This document shows positions 12,712 through 25,480 of a stretch of DNA of 64,000 bases, one piece after another; position 1 is the first letter of the stretch; the number at the start of each line of letters is the position of its first letter. The position numbers and the translations under genes were made by a program. Source of the stretch: Lithobates sylvaticus (taxonomy: Eukaryota > Chordata > Amphibia > Anura > Ranidae); assembly GCA_028564925.1 (NCBI GenBank), contig CM053030.1, positions 822,209 to 886,208 of the forward strand. The letters are read 5' to 3'. A model generated the notes under the pieces. The model worked only from the letters and a program-made list of their open reading frames with translations. It was not told where the DNA came from and ran no database searches.

Positions 12712-13612
12712 TATAAGGAAAGCTCTGCTGGTCCTAGTAGTTCCTCGCCGGTACGAGCGGGTGCGCGGGCACGTGTGGGTGCGCGCACGGGCGCACACAC
12801 GGTCATTGGCGCCAGGCGGGCTATTTAAACCAGACCTTTCCACACAGTTCTTGCTGCTTGATCTACAGCGTTCCGTATGTCCTCCCTGAACCGATCTGAC
12901 TCTGTGTTTGTAAACCGGCCTGTTCCTCTACCTGCTCTGCTGTCTGCCTGCCCCCGACCTTGGCGTGTCCACGACTCTGCACCTGCTCATCCCTCTGGCT
13001 TATCCGCATTGTGTTCCACAGTTACCGAACCCGGCTTGTCTGACCACTCTGTGTACCTGCTCCGGTGGGACCTGTCAGTTCCTGTGACCTGTTCCTTGCT
13101 GGTTCCTGTCACCTGCTGCCTGCTGGTTCATGTGACCTCTTACCTGCCAGTTCCTGTGACCTGTTGCTTGCTGGTTCCTGTCACCTGCTGCCTGCTGGTT
13201 CCTGTGACCTCTTACCTGCCAGTTCCTGTGACCTGTTGCTTGCTGGTTCCTGTCACCTGCTGCCTGCTGGTTCCTGTGACCTCTTACCTGCCAGTACCTG
13301 TGACCTGTTGCTTGCTGGTTCCCGTCACCTGCTGCCTGCTGGTTCCTGTGACCTCTTACCTCCCAGTTTCTGTGACCTGTTGCTTGCTGGTTCCTGTCGT
13401 CTGCTGTCTGCTGATTCCTGTCATCCGCTGCCAAGGCCTGCTGACCCTAACACAGCTTCCTTTTCACCACCTGATCCATTTGTCAGCTGTTGATCCCGCC
13501 AGGCACTCGTGCTTCCTTCGACTCCTGCGCCCCCTGTCTCCTCTATCGGGGGTCGCGAGTCTGGGATGCAAGAGAGGTCTCCTACTGCAATCCGGACTCG
13601 CCACTAGGTACA
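12712..13612 (+). repeat. 3' LTR of the chromovirus
   Basis: Matches 6,052 to about 6,796 but is some 156 bp longer, mainly because its internal 72-bp repeat (13,081-13,432) has about 4.9 copies rather than 2.9. About 3% of the remaining positions differ by eye. The long open frame starting inside it is a product of the repeat. Confidence 0.85.
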
Positions 13613-13691
13613 GGACAAGGAAATCCAAACCTCCACCTGGATCCAAGGTCCGGATAGCAGGAGAGGAGGAGAAGTACAGATACCAGCCGCC

Positions 13692-14720
13692 ATGGAAGAG
13701 GAATTCGGAAGGAGGTTGCGAGAGATGCGGATACAGCACAGAGGACCAGTATCGGTGCAGGTCCTGCTGGGATGGTATGATTCTGTTCCCCTACAACTCT
13801 GGAAAGAAGCGCTAGCCTGTGAGCAGCGACACCAGGGAAAAGTTCTCCCCTCCATCCATGTAAGGTACTGGTCGCAGTATGAAGTACGAATGCTGTTATT
13901 GGGGGAACAACCGAAGCAGGAGTGGACAGCTGAGGTAAGCAGGCTGATCCGGGCAGAAATACGGTTGGACGAGAGCTACAGAGCCCTCCGGTGGTATGTA
14001 GCCAGAGTGTGCCCGTGGACAGCGGATGACAGGCCCACGGAAGGCTTTGACTATGATGGCCTGGGATTGTTGTACTGGAGGTTGTCCGAGGACCCCGACT
14101 TTGGGAGTGATCTGGAATGGCGTTTGGAGGAAATAATTGAGCACAGAGAGCAAAGATTGAACATCTCGGAAGTGCTCTGGGCACAGGAAGATTTGGAGTT
14201 CCTGGCCACTCAGGAATGGGAGCTGGAGATCGCCTACAGACAGCTGCTAGACACTGCTCAGTGCCAGGGCTGGGCTCCCTTTGCCCATCAGGAAATACCA
14301 GTGGACAACTCTGGTCTGGCTGAAAAGTCGGCAATGTGGCAGAGTAACAGTGTGCTTTGCCAACCTGCCCCCGCAGCTATGGACGCGGAGGTCTTATGGC
14401 GGATGCAGCAAGTGCTGACTGACCTTGATGATCCTGTTTCTGCATGGGATGATCTTGGATGGAGGAATGTGCCTGTCCAGCAGTATGCCAGAGAATCGGC
14501 AGTGGAAAATCTGGAAATTGCCATTCCCAAAGCTGAAGTGCTGACAACTGGCCAGGGCTCTGCCAACCTCTGCCCAGCACTGATAGCATCTTCTGGGTTC
14601 CATGGACAGGAGATGGTGAACCTCTATCCCCAGACACCAGATGCAGAGACTGGGGATTTGATAGACTTTTCAGCTGAGGAAAAACAACCTGATGAGCCTC
14701 CAGCAGAAGAGCTGTATTAG
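13692..14720 (+). CDS. Unidentified 342-codon frame of the outer LTR element
   Basis: One open frame from ATG (MEEEFGRRLREMRIQHRG) to a stop, lying in the internal part of the outer element. The first 200 residues are rich in charged residues, tryptophan and predicted helix, for example LLYWRLSEDPDFGSDLEWRL and AQEDLEFLATQEWELEIAYR. The C-terminal third is acidic and proline-rich (GDLIDFSAEEKQPDEPPAEE). I see no zinc knuckle, protease, polymerase or membrane segment, and I do not recognise the family. In an LTR element without pol, a gag-like structural protein is the simplest guess, but that is inference. The downstream stretch has similar proline-rich character. Confidence 0.6.
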   Translation: MEEEFGRRLREMRIQHRGPVSVQVLLGWYDSVPLQLWKEALACEQRHQGKVLPSIHVRYWSQYEVRMLLLGEQPKQEWTAEVSRLIRAEIRLDESYRALRWYVARVCPWTADDRPTEGFDYDGLGLLYWRLSEDPDFGSDLEWRLEEIIEHREQRLNISEVLWAQEDLEFLATQEWELEIAYRQLLDTAQCQGWAPFAHQEIPVDNSGLAEKSAMWQSNSVLCQPAPAAMDAEVLWRMQQVLTDLDDPVSAWDDLGWRNVPVQQYARESAVENLEIAIPKAEVLTTGQGSANLCPALIASSGFHGQEMVNLYPQTPDAETGDLIDFSAEEKQPDEPPAEELY

Positions 14721-15321
14721 GGCCAAACTTCACTGTGCTCTGCCCAGCACCGGCAACTGTGGAGTTGCAAGAGACTCCTCCAACTGAAGTTCTGGTCACC
14801 GGACAGTGGGTCCAAGACCTCTGCCCCACACCTGCAGTAGTTCTAGGGGCCCATGGTGAGAAGGTGACGGTCACTCCCCAACAGTTAGCCGGAGTGGATG
14901 ATGTGGGGTCCTCAGCTGAAGTGCTAACAGGGCAGAATGCTACTGGCCCCTACACACAACTGCAGCTTGAGCTGATATCGGGGGATGGGACTGCAGTCCC
15001 CATTTGTATACTCCAGGGATGCTGGGCGGTCGGCCCAAATCCCCAACAGCATGACGGAGTGATCCCAGTCACCCTGTCTTCTCTCCAGCGGCTGAAAGGA
15101 CTCCAGGGAGAAGGGCCAGTCCAGGCCTCTCCCCAGCGACGGGCATGTTCTCTGAGAGAGGCAGAGGTTGGCTGGGTAAGTAATGCTATGTTTGGGACAA
15201 TATATTTTATTTGGGGTACTGTGTGGATACCGGCAATGGGAAACTGGAACTACTGACTAACTTCGGAGTTAACCCGTCTGGGGTCTCCTCCTGTGTTAGT
15301 CTCCTGCCGAAAGGGGAGATG
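14721..15321 (+). other. 3' internal region of the outer LTR element, with polypurine tract
   Basis: Sequence between the 342-codon frame and the 3' LTR. It has coding-like composition with repeated CP(A/T)PA(T/V)V motifs resembling the C-terminal part of the preceding frame. It ends in AAAGGGGAGATG (15,310-15,321), the polypurine tract that primes plus-strand synthesis in LTR elements. No known domain was recognised. Confidence 0.6.
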
Positions 15322-16000
15322 TGTGACAGGAGTGACTTAGGGGTCGGGGGTTTGTGGAACTCAGCTTGCCCTGAAGAGTTCTGGAGGCTCCTTGTCCAGC
15401 TTCCGCAGACCTTCTTATGTGTAAATCACCCTGTGTCTCTAAGGGCACAGGGTGAATGAGAACCCCCCCCCCCCCCCTATAATCTGTGCTAGTCAGATTC
15501 AATGCAGGATATATGTAAAGACTATTCTTAGTTTGTTGATGAACTCAAGATGTTAATTGAGAGAGCTGATCACATTGTCCTCTGTACAATGTAGGAGACG
15601 GGCCGACTCCTAATGAAGCTCCTGCTGTCTTGTGGTTGTTATTATGATAATTTATAATCAACTGTGTGAGCTCGGTGACAACAAGTCTGACCTGTAGTGG
15701 AATCCTGATGGGCACAGAGTCACATCGGCTGCTTAAAGGGATTAGTTAATTAGCTCATGTTAATTTGTTACAGGTGTATTGTTAGAGTAAAATGAGCAGG
15801 AGGGGGGGGTCTCCTCTTCTACTGTATATAAATACTTGTCAGTTTGGTTCTAAAAAAAACAGTCCATGTTGAGCAGCTAATCAAGTGTCGTCTTGTTTGG
15901 TGCTTGGGAGCGTTTGGAATATCTGAGATCCATATCCAGACTGGGAGGAAGTGGTATATGATGAAAGCACTCAAGAGGAGTGTGGGGGCGTTTCGTCACA
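15322..16000 (+). repeat. 3' LTR of the outer element
   Basis: A 679-bp LTR matching 5,329-6,013, with a TATATAAA box at 15,825-15,832. The target duplication TCCCC follows at 16,001-16,005, where Array A resumes. Confidence 0.92.
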
Positions 16001-19000
16001 TCCCCCAATACTGATCTGTGATCAAAGAACTCCTCCCCAATACTGATCTGTCACCAGAGAACTCCTCCCAATACTGATCTGTCATCAGAGAACTCCTCCC
16101 AATACTGATCTGTCATCAGAGAACTCCCCCAATACTGGTCTGTCATCAGAGAACTCCTCCCAATACTGATCTGTCACCAGAGAACTCCTCCCAATACTGA
16201 TCTGTCATTAGAGAACTCCTCCCAATACTGATCTGTCATCAGAGAACTCCTCCCAATACTGATCTGTCATCAGAGAACTCCTCCCCAATACTGATCTGTC
16301 ATCAGAGAACTCCTCCCCAATACTGATCTGTCATCAGAGAACTCCTCCCCAATACTGATCTGTCATCAGAGAACTCCTCCCAATACTGATCTGTCATCAG
16401 AGAACTCCCCCAATACTGATCTGTCATCAGAGAACTCCTCCCAATACTGATCTGTCACCAGAGAACTCCTCCCAATACTGATCTGTCATTAGAGAACTCC
16501 TCCCAATACTGATCTGTCATCAGAGAACTCCTCCCAATACTGATCTGTCATCAGAGAACTCCTCCCCAATACTGATCTGTCATCAGAGAACTCCTCCCCA
16601 ATACTGATCTGTCATCAGAGAACTCCTCCCCAATACTGATCTGTCATCAGAGAACTCCTCCCAATACTGATCTGTCATCAGAGAACTCCTCCCCCAATAC
16701 TGATCTGTCATCAGAGAATTCCTCCCAATACTGATCTGTCATCAGAGAACTCCTCCCCCAATACTGATCTGTCATCAGAGAACTCCTCCCCCAATACTGA
16801 TCTGTCATCAGAGAACTCCACCCAATACTGATCTGTCATCAGAGAACTCCTCCCCCAATAATGATCTGTCATCAGATAACTCCTCCCCAATACTGATCTG
16901 TCATCAGAGAACTCCCACAATACTGACCTGTCATCTGAGAACTCCTCCCAATACTGATCTGTCACCAGAGAACTCCTCCCAATACTGATCTGTCATCAGA
17001 GAACTCCTCCCAATACTGATCTGTCATCAGAGAACTCCTCCCAATACTGATCTGTCATCAGAGAACTCCCCAGATACTGATCTGTCATCAGAGAACTCCT
17101 CCCCAATACTGATCTGTCATCAGAGAACTCCTCCCCAATACTGATCTGTCATCAGAGAACTCCTCCCCAATACTGATCTGTCATCAGAGAACTCCTCCCA
17201 ATACTGATCTGTCATCAGAGAACTCCTCCCCAATACTGATCTGTCATCAGAGAATTCCTCCCCCAATACTGATCTGTCATCAGAGAGCTCCTCCCAATAC
17301 TGATCTGTCACCAGAGAACTCCTCCCAATACTGATCTGTCATCATAGAACTCCTCCCATTAATGATCTGTCATCAGAGAACTCCTCCCCAATACTGATCT
17401 GTCATCAGAGAACTCCTCCCCCAATACTGATCTGTCATCAGAGAGCTCCTCCCAATACTGATCTGTCACCAGAGAGCTCCTCCCAATACTGATCTGTCAC
17501 CAGAGAACTCCTCCCAATACTGATCTGTCATCATAGAACTCCTCCCCAATACTGATCTGTCATCAGAGAACTCCTCCCAATACTGCTCTGTCATCAGAGA
17601 ACTCCTCCCCGATTACTGCTCTGTCATCAGAGAACTCCTCCCCAATACTGATCTGTCATCAGAGAACTCCTCCCAATACCGATCTGTCATCAGAGAACTC
17701 CTCCCAATACTGATCTGTCACCAGAGTACTCCTCCCCAGTACTGATCTGTCACCAGAGAACTCCTCCCCCAATACTGATCTGTCATCAGATAACTCCTCC
17801 CCAATACTGATCTGTCATTAGAGAACTCCCACAATACTGACCTGTCATCAGAGAACTCCTCCCAATACTGATCTGTCATCAGAGAACTCCTCCCAATACT
17901 GATCTGTCATCAGAGAACTCCTCCCAATACTGATCTGTCATCAGAAAACTCCTCCCAATACTGATCTGTCATCAGAGAACTCCTCCCCCAATACTGATCT
18001 GTCATCAGAGAATTCCTCCCAATACTGCTCTGTCACCAGAGAACTCCTCCCAATACTGATCTGTCACCAGAGAACTCCTCCCCAATACTGATCTGTCATC
18101 AGAGAACTCCTCCCAATACTGATCTGTCATCAGAGAACTCCTCCCAATACTGATCTGTCAACAGAGAACTCCTCCCCAATACCGATCTGTCATCAGAGAA
18201 CTCCCCCAATACTGATCTGTCATCAGAGAACTCCCAATACTGATCTGTCACCAGAGAACTCCTCCCCAATACTGATCTGTCATCAGAGAACTCCTCCCCA
18301 ATACTGATCTGTCATCAGAGAACTCCTCCCAATACTGATCTGTCATCAGAGAACTCCTCCCCAATACTGATCTGTCATCAGAGAACTCCCCCAATACTGA
18401 TCTGTCATCAGAAAACTCCTCCCAATACTGATCTGTCATCAGAGAACTCCTCCCCAATACTGATCTGTCATCAGAGAATTCCTCCCAATACTGATCTGTC
18501 ATCAGAGAACTCCTCCCCAATACTGAGCTGTCATCAGAGAACTCCTCCCAATACTGATCTGTCACCAGAGAACTCCTCCCAATAATGATCTGTCATCAGA
18601 GAACTCCTTCCCAATACTGATCTGTCACCAGAGAACTCCTCCCCAATACTGATCTGTCACCAGAGAACTCCTCCCAATACTGATCTGTCAACAGAGAACT
18701 CCTCCCAATACTGATCTGTCATCAGCGAACTCCTCCCCAATACTGATCTGTCATCAGAGAACTCCTCCCAATACTGATCTGTCACCAGAGAACTCCTCCC
18801 CAATACTGATCTGTCATCAGAGAACTCCTCCCAATACTGATCTGTCATCAGAGAACTCCTCCCAATACTGATCTGTCATCAGAGAACTCCTCCCAATACT
18901 GATCTGTCATCAGAGAACTCCTCCCAATACTGATCTGTCATCAGAGAACTCCTCCCCAATACTGATCTGTCATCAGAGAACTCCTCCCCAATACTGATCT

Positions 19001-21269
19001 GTCATCAGAGAACTCCTCCCCAATACTGATCTGTCATCAGAGAACTCCTCCCAATACTGATCTGTCACCAGAGAACTCCTCCCAATACTGATCTGTCATC
19101 AGAGAACTCCTCCCAATACTGATCTGTCATCAGGGAACTCCTCCCCAATACTGATCTGTCATCAGAGAACTCCTCCCCAATACTGATCTGTCATCAGAGA
19201 ACTCCTCCCAATACTGATCTGTCATCAGAGAACTCCTCCCAATACTGATCTGTCATCAGAGAACTCCTCCCCAATACTGATCTGTCATCAGAGAACTCCC
19301 CCCAATACTGATCTGTCATCAGAGAACTCCTCCCCAATACTGATCTGTCACCAGAGAACTCCTCCCCAATACTGATCTGTCATCAGAGAACTCCTCACAA
19401 TACTGATCTGTCATCAGAGAACTCCTCCCCAATACCGATCTGTCATCAGAGAACTCCCCAATACTGATCTGTCACCAGAGAACTCCTCCCAATACTGATC
19501 TGTCACCAGAGAACTCCTCCCAATACTGATCTGTCATCAAGAATCCTCCCCAATACTGATCTGTCATCAGAGAACTCCTCCCAATACTGATCTGTCATCA
19601 GAGAACTCCTCCCAATACTGATCTGTCACCAGAGAACTCCTCCCCAATACTGATCTGTCACCAGAGAACTCCTCCCCAATACTGATCTGTCACCATAGAA
19701 CTCCTCCCCCAATACTGATCTGTCATCAGAGAACTCCTCCCAATACTGATCTGTCATCAGAGAACTCCTCCCAATACTGATCTGTCACCAGATAACTCCT
19801 CCCAATAATGATCTGTCATCAGAGAACTCCTCCCCAATACTGATCTGTCATCAGAGAACTCCTCCCAATACTGATCTGTCATCAGAGAACTCCTCCCAAT
19901 ACTGATCTGTCACCAGAGAACTCCTCCCCAATACTGATCTGTCATCAGAGAACTCCTCCCCAATACTGATCTGTCATCAGAGAACTCCTCCCCAATACTG
20001 ATCTGTCACCAGAGAACTCCTCCCAATACCGATCTGTCACCAGAGAACTCCTCCCCAATACTGATCTGTCATCAGAGAACTCCTCCCAATACTGATCTGT
20101 CATCAGAGAACTCCCCCCCAATACTGATCTGTCCTCAGAGAACTCCTCCCCAATACTGATCTGTCACTCAGAGAACTCCTCCCAATACTGATCTGTCATC
20201 AGAGAACTCCTCCCCAATACTGATCTGTCATCAGAGAACTCCTCCCCAATACTGATCTGTCACCAGAGAACTCCCCCCAATAATGATCTGTCACCAGAGA
20301 ACTCCACCCCAATACTGATCTGTCATCAGAGAACTCCTCCCAATACTGATCTGTCATCAGAGAACTCCTCCCAATACTGATCTGTCATCAGAGAACTCCT
20401 CCCAATACTGATCTGTCATCAGAGAACTCCTCCCCCAATACTGATCTATCATCAGAGAACTCCTCCAAATACTGATCTGTCATCAGAGAACTCCCCCAAG
20501 ACTGATCTGTCACCAGAGAACTCCTCCCCAATACTGATCTGTCATCAGAGAACTCCTCCCAATACTGATCTGTCACCAGAGAACTCCTCCCAATACTGAT
20601 CTGTCATCAGATAACTCCTCCCAATACTGATCTGTCATCAGGGAACTCCTCCCAATACTGATCTGTCATCAGAGAACTCCTCCCAATACTGATCTGTCAC
20701 CAGAGAACTCCTCCCAATACTGATCTGTCACCAGAGAACTCCTCCCAATACTGATCTGTCACCAGAGAACACCTCCCAATACTGATCTGTCATCAGAGAA
20801 CTCCTCCCAATACTGATCTGTCATCAGAGAACTCCTCCCCAATACTGATCTGTCACCAGAGAACTCCTCCCAATACTGATCTGTCACCAGAGAACTCCTC
20901 CCCAATACTGATTTGTCATCAGAGAACTCCTCCCAATACTGATCTGTCACCAGAGAACTCCTCCCCAATACTGATCAGTCACCAGAGAACTCCTCCCAAT
21001 ACTGATCTGTCACCAGAGAACTCCTCCCCCAATACTGATCTGTCATCAGAGAACTCCTCCCCAATACTGATCTGTCATCAGAGAACTCCTCCCAATACTG
21101 ATCTGTCATCAGAGAACTCCTCCCTATACTGATCTGTCATCAGATAACTCCTCCCCCAATACTGATCTGTCATCAGAAAACTCCTCCCAATACTGATCCG
21201 TCATCAGAAAACTCCTCCCAATACTGATCTGTCATCAGAAATCTCCTCCCAATACTGATCTCTCATCAG
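16001..21269. repeat. 31-bp minisatellite, Array A block 2
   Basis: About 169 units of the same 31-bp repeat as block 1, with clean texture. A local higher-order repeat of nine units (offset 281 bp) is marked by CATTAGAG at 16,206 and 16,487. The block ends with rare variants (GATCCGTCATCAGAAAACTC and ATCTCTCATCAGTCATGAC) that recur at the other A-to-B junction near 39,365. Confidence 0.97.
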
Positions 21270-24200
21270 TCATGACAGCAGAGAACAGTAGGATCAGGTG
21301 ATCACATTCCATATAAGATTAATAGAGGGGTGACAGCAGGTCATCACAGATACAGCAGAGCAGGTAACGAGAATCACCTCCCATATATAAAGAGGGGTGC
21401 AGTACCACAAGGGACGATTAGGTGACACCAGAGACAGAGCGCATTATTATTGACAGTAGCCACAGAGGAGGTGTCAGTAGAGTACAGAGGTGATCACCTC
21501 CCATTATAATATAGGGGGGTGCAAGGACAGTAGGTACCACATAGAGGAGGTGACCCTCCTCCCGATACTGATTTGTGTACAGTACCACAGAGGACAGCTA
21601 GGACAGAGGGCGTGATCACAATTCCCATATAATATTAGAGGACCACTTGAACATTAGTACCACAGAGGGGACCCCCATACATGTGCATACCACAGGTCAG
21701 AGTGCAGCACAGGAGGGGGTGTGAACTCACAATTCCCCAATATAATAGGGGGCAGTACCACAGAGGGACATTAGGTGACAGCAAGACAGGAGGAGTGTGA
21801 TCACAAATTCCCAATATATAGAGGAGGTGCAGTAGGCCGACAACAAGTACAGCAGGGGATCACATTCCCCATTAAAAGGGGCAGTGACAGGGGACATTAG
21901 GTGACAGCCGAGACTGGCGAGTGATCACATTCCATATATAATAGAGGAGGTGCAGTACCACAAGAGGGACATAGGTGACAGCAGAGGACATGAGTGAGGT
22001 GATCACATTCCCCATATATAATAGAGGGGGTGCAGTACCACGACAGAGGGACTATTAGGTGGCAGCAGAGGACAGAGAGTGGATCAGATTCCCATATATA
22101 ATAGAGGAGGTGCAGTACCACAGAGAGGACATTAGGTGACAGCAGAGGACAGAGGAGGTGATCACATTCCATATATAATAGGGAGGTGGCAGTACATGCC
22201 ACAGAGGGGACATTAGGACGACAACATTAGTACAGGAGGGGGTGAATCACATTCCATTATAAGATATAGAGGGTGGCAGTACCACGGGAGAGGGGACATT
22301 AGGAGTGACAGCAGAGGACTGGAGGAGGTGATCACATTGTCCATTATATAATAAGAGGGAGGTTGCAGTACCACAGGAGGGTGACATTAGGTGACAGCAG
22401 AGGGACAGGAAGGGGGTGATCACTTATTCCCGATATATAATAGAGGGTGGTGCAGTACCACAGAGATGACATTAGGTGGCAGTATTAGGACAGGTAGGAG
22501 GTGATCACATTCCATATATAATAGAGGAGGTGCAGTACCACAGAGGGGACATTATTAGGTGACAAGCATAGGACATTGAGAGGTGATTCGCATTCCCATA
22601 TATAATAGAGGGGTGCAGTACCAATAAGGGGACATTTAGGTGACAGCAGAGACAGTAGATGGTGATCACATTCCCATAGTATAATAAAGAGAGGTGCATC
22701 CCTTACAGATTAGTATATTATGAGAGGGGACATAAGGGGCATTAGGGACAAGACAGAGAGGAGGTGAATCACAATCCCATATATAATAGAGGGGTGCAGT
22801 ACCACAGAGAGGACATTCAGGTGGCAAGCATAAAGGACAGAGAGGAGGTGACCGCAATTCCCCATATATAATAAGAGGAGTGCAGTACCACAGTTGAGAT
22901 GACATTATAGGGTGGCAGTAGAGGACAGGATGCTGGTGATCACATTCCATATATAATAGAGGAGGTGCAGTACCACAGAGGGGACATTAGTGACAGCTAG
23001 AGGACAAGGAGGAGAGGTGATTCCGGCAGTCCCCATAATATAATAGAGGAGGTGCAGTTCCACAGGAGGGGACATTATTAGGTGACAGCAGAGGACAGGA
23101 GGTTGTGATCACATTCCATAAATATACAGGCGAGGCGTGCAGTACCACATAGGGGACATTAGTGACAGCAGAGGACAGGAGAGCCGGTATCACATTCCAT
23201 ATATAATAGAGGAGGAGTGCAGTTACCTTTTAACTGTGAGAGGACAGTAGGGTGACAGCAGAGGACAGAGGAGGTGAAGCACATTTCCCATTTATATAAT
23301 GCATACAGAGGAGGTCGCAGCTAGGGACACAGAGAGGGGTGGGGACATTAGGGGTGCAGCACAGAGCATTCGTGACATAGGAGGAGGGTGATCACATTTC
23401 CATATATAATAGAGGAGGTGCAGTAACCACAGAGAGGACATTAGTGGCAGTAGAGGACAGGAGGAAGTGATCACATTCCCATATATGAATAGGAGGGGGT
23501 GCAGTACCACAGAGTTGGACATTTAGGTTGACAGACAGAAGGACAGGAGGAGGTGATCACATTCTGCCATATATAATAGAGGGGGTGCAGTACCACAAAT
23601 TGAAACATAATAGGTGACAGCAGGAGGGCAGGAGGAGTGGATCACATTCCTTATATAATAGTAGGAGGTGCAGTACGCACAGAGAGACATTAGGTTGACG
23701 AGCTCCAGAGGACAGTATTTTAGGTTATTCACCTTCCCATATATATTAGAGGTGTGTGTATTACCACAGAGGGGACATAAGGTGACATAGCAAGACTGGA
23801 GGGCGTTTGAACACATTCCCATAATTGACATAGAGGAGTGCATACCACAGAGGGGACATTAGTTGGCAGTAGAGTACAGGAGAGGTGATCACATTCCCAT
23901 ATATAATATAGTCGACCCTACCACAGAGGGGACTAGGTGACAGCGAGACAGGAGGAGGTGATCACATTCCCATAAATAATAGAGAGGTGGTTAACAGTAC
24001 ACAACAGAGAGGGGACATTCCTCCGCAGATCGATCTTCACCAGAGGAGATCAGATTCCCAATATAAATTGGGAGGGGCATACCACAGAGAGACATTAGGT
24101 CAGCAGAAGGTCAAAGGTGATCCACATTCCAAATAATAATAAGTCGGGGCTGAAGTGTGTAACAAAAAAACCAAACAGAGGGACATTAGGCGACAAACAG

Positions 24201-25480
24201 AGGAGGGGGTGTTCAACATTCATATATAAAGAGGGGGGCAGTACCACAGAGACATTAGGTGATCAAGAGGACTGGAGGAGGTGATCACTTCCCAGTCCAC
24301 AAGGACATTACAGCAGAGTGTACAGGAGAGGTGATCAGATTCCCATATATAATTGAGAGAGGTGCAGTACCACGAAGAGGACATTAGTTGTCAGCAGACA
24401 GGACAGAGGAGAGGTGATCACTATTCCCATATATATCAGAGAGGAGCAGTACCTACAAAGGACATTAGGCGAACAAGCAGAGGACAGAGAGGGGTGATCA
24501 CAATCCATATATAAAAAGAGAGGTGCAGTAGCCTACAGAGGGACATATTAGGTGACAGCAGTTAGGACAGAGGTGGTGATCCACCGATTCCCATATTATT
24601 AATTGAGGAGTGTGCATTACCACCTGAGGTACATGAGGTGGATTCAGCAGAGTACATGAGGTCGTTGATCTACATTCCCATATATTATATTGAGAGAAGG
24701 TGGTGCTTTAGTACCACAGAGGGGACATTTTAGGTTGACACGGAGAGTACAGGAGGGGGGATCACATCCCATATATATTTTAGGAGGTGCAGTACCACAA
24801 GGGGAGGGACGATTATGTGACAGTGACTGAAGAGGACAGGAAGGAGGTGATCACAGTTCCCCATATAATAATCAGAGGGGTGCAGTACCACCGATGGTGG
24901 ACAATTAGGTGGCAGGCAGAGGAACAGGGAGTGGTTATTGCTGATTCCCATATTATACTTGAGGGGGTGCGAGTACCACAGAGGGGACATAGGTGGCAGC
25001 AGGGCCAGGAGTAGTTATCACATTCCCAAAGATAATTTAGATAACTGCAGTACTTACAGAGAGGACATTAATTGACAAGCTAGAGGACAGAGAGGAGTGA
25101 CCACATTCCATAGATAATAGAGGAGGAGCAACGTTCCACAGAGGGGACATTAGGTGACAAACTAGAAGGAACATGAGGGGTGATCACAATCCATATAGAT
25201 TCAGTAACCACATGAGAACATTAGTGGCAGCAAGGAACAGGAGGGGCATTGCCATATATAATAGAGGGGTGCAGTACCATTAGAGAGGACATAAGGTACA
25301 GCAGTGAACTGGAGGAGGTGATCACATCCCATATAGTAATAGAGGGGGTGCAGTACCACAGAGGGGACATTAGGTGGCAGCAGAGGACAGGAGGTGGTGA
25401 TCACAATCCATATATAATATGAGGGGGCCAGTACCAACAGAGAGGACATTAGTGGCAGCAGAGGACAAGGGGTGATCAAA
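21270..25480. repeat. 78-bp minisatellite, Array B copy 1 (noisy)
   Basis: About 54 degenerate units of the 78-bp repeat whose clean form fills 39,366-52,564. Recognisable words are GTGATCACATTCC, CATATATAATAGAG, GTGCAGTACCACAGAG and ACATTAGGTGACAGCAGAGG. Nearly every unit has several single-base insertions or deletions scattered evenly, unlike the second copy. That pattern fits raw long-read error better than natural divergence. Open frames here are spurious. Confidence 0.85.

Larger units (their letters stand above)
6052..13612 (+). mobile_element. Ty3/gypsy chromovirus fossil (sushi-like)
   Basis: An LTR retrotransposon inserted 38 bases inside the outer element. LTRs lie at 6,052 to about 6,796 and 12,712 to about 13,612. 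The parts come in Ty3/gypsy order: gag with zinc knuckle, protease, reverse transcriptase, RNase H, integrase and a C-terminal chromodomain, which makes it a chromovirus. The gag resembles the vertebrate sushi-ichi group. GGAC occurs just outside both ends (6,048-6,051 and 13,613-13,616), a possible 4-bp target duplication, though the exact 3' LTR edge is uncertain by a few bases. The coding region is broken, with roughly half a dozen breaks plus a Tc1 insertion. The LTRs differ by about 3% outside a length-variable repeat, so it is not much younger than its host element. Confidence 0.9.
5329..16000 (+). mobile_element. Short LTR retroelement with a nested chromovirus
   Basis: Outer LTR element inserted in Array A. 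Its two LTRs (5,329-6,013 and 15,322-16,000) begin TGTGACAGG and end GTCACA. They are flanked by a matching 5-bp duplication TCCCC at 5,324-5,328 and 16,001-16,005. A polypurine tract, AAAGGGGAGATG, directly precedes the 3' LTR. Without the inserted chromovirus (6,052 to about 13,612) the element is only about 3.1 kb, and no protease, reverse transcriptase or integrase of its own is visible, so it looks non-autonomous. The LTRs differ at roughly 2-3% of positions by eye, suggesting an age of the order of 10 million years at an assumed 1e-9 substitutions per site per year. Apart from the insertion it looks nearly whole. Confidence 0.9.

Noticed and set aside
12877-13815. Candidate telomeric or centromeric satellite identity for the arrays in the window
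   Set aside because: No TTAGGG runs and no unit near 170 bp were seen. Nothing in the sequence places the arrays at a centromere or telomere.
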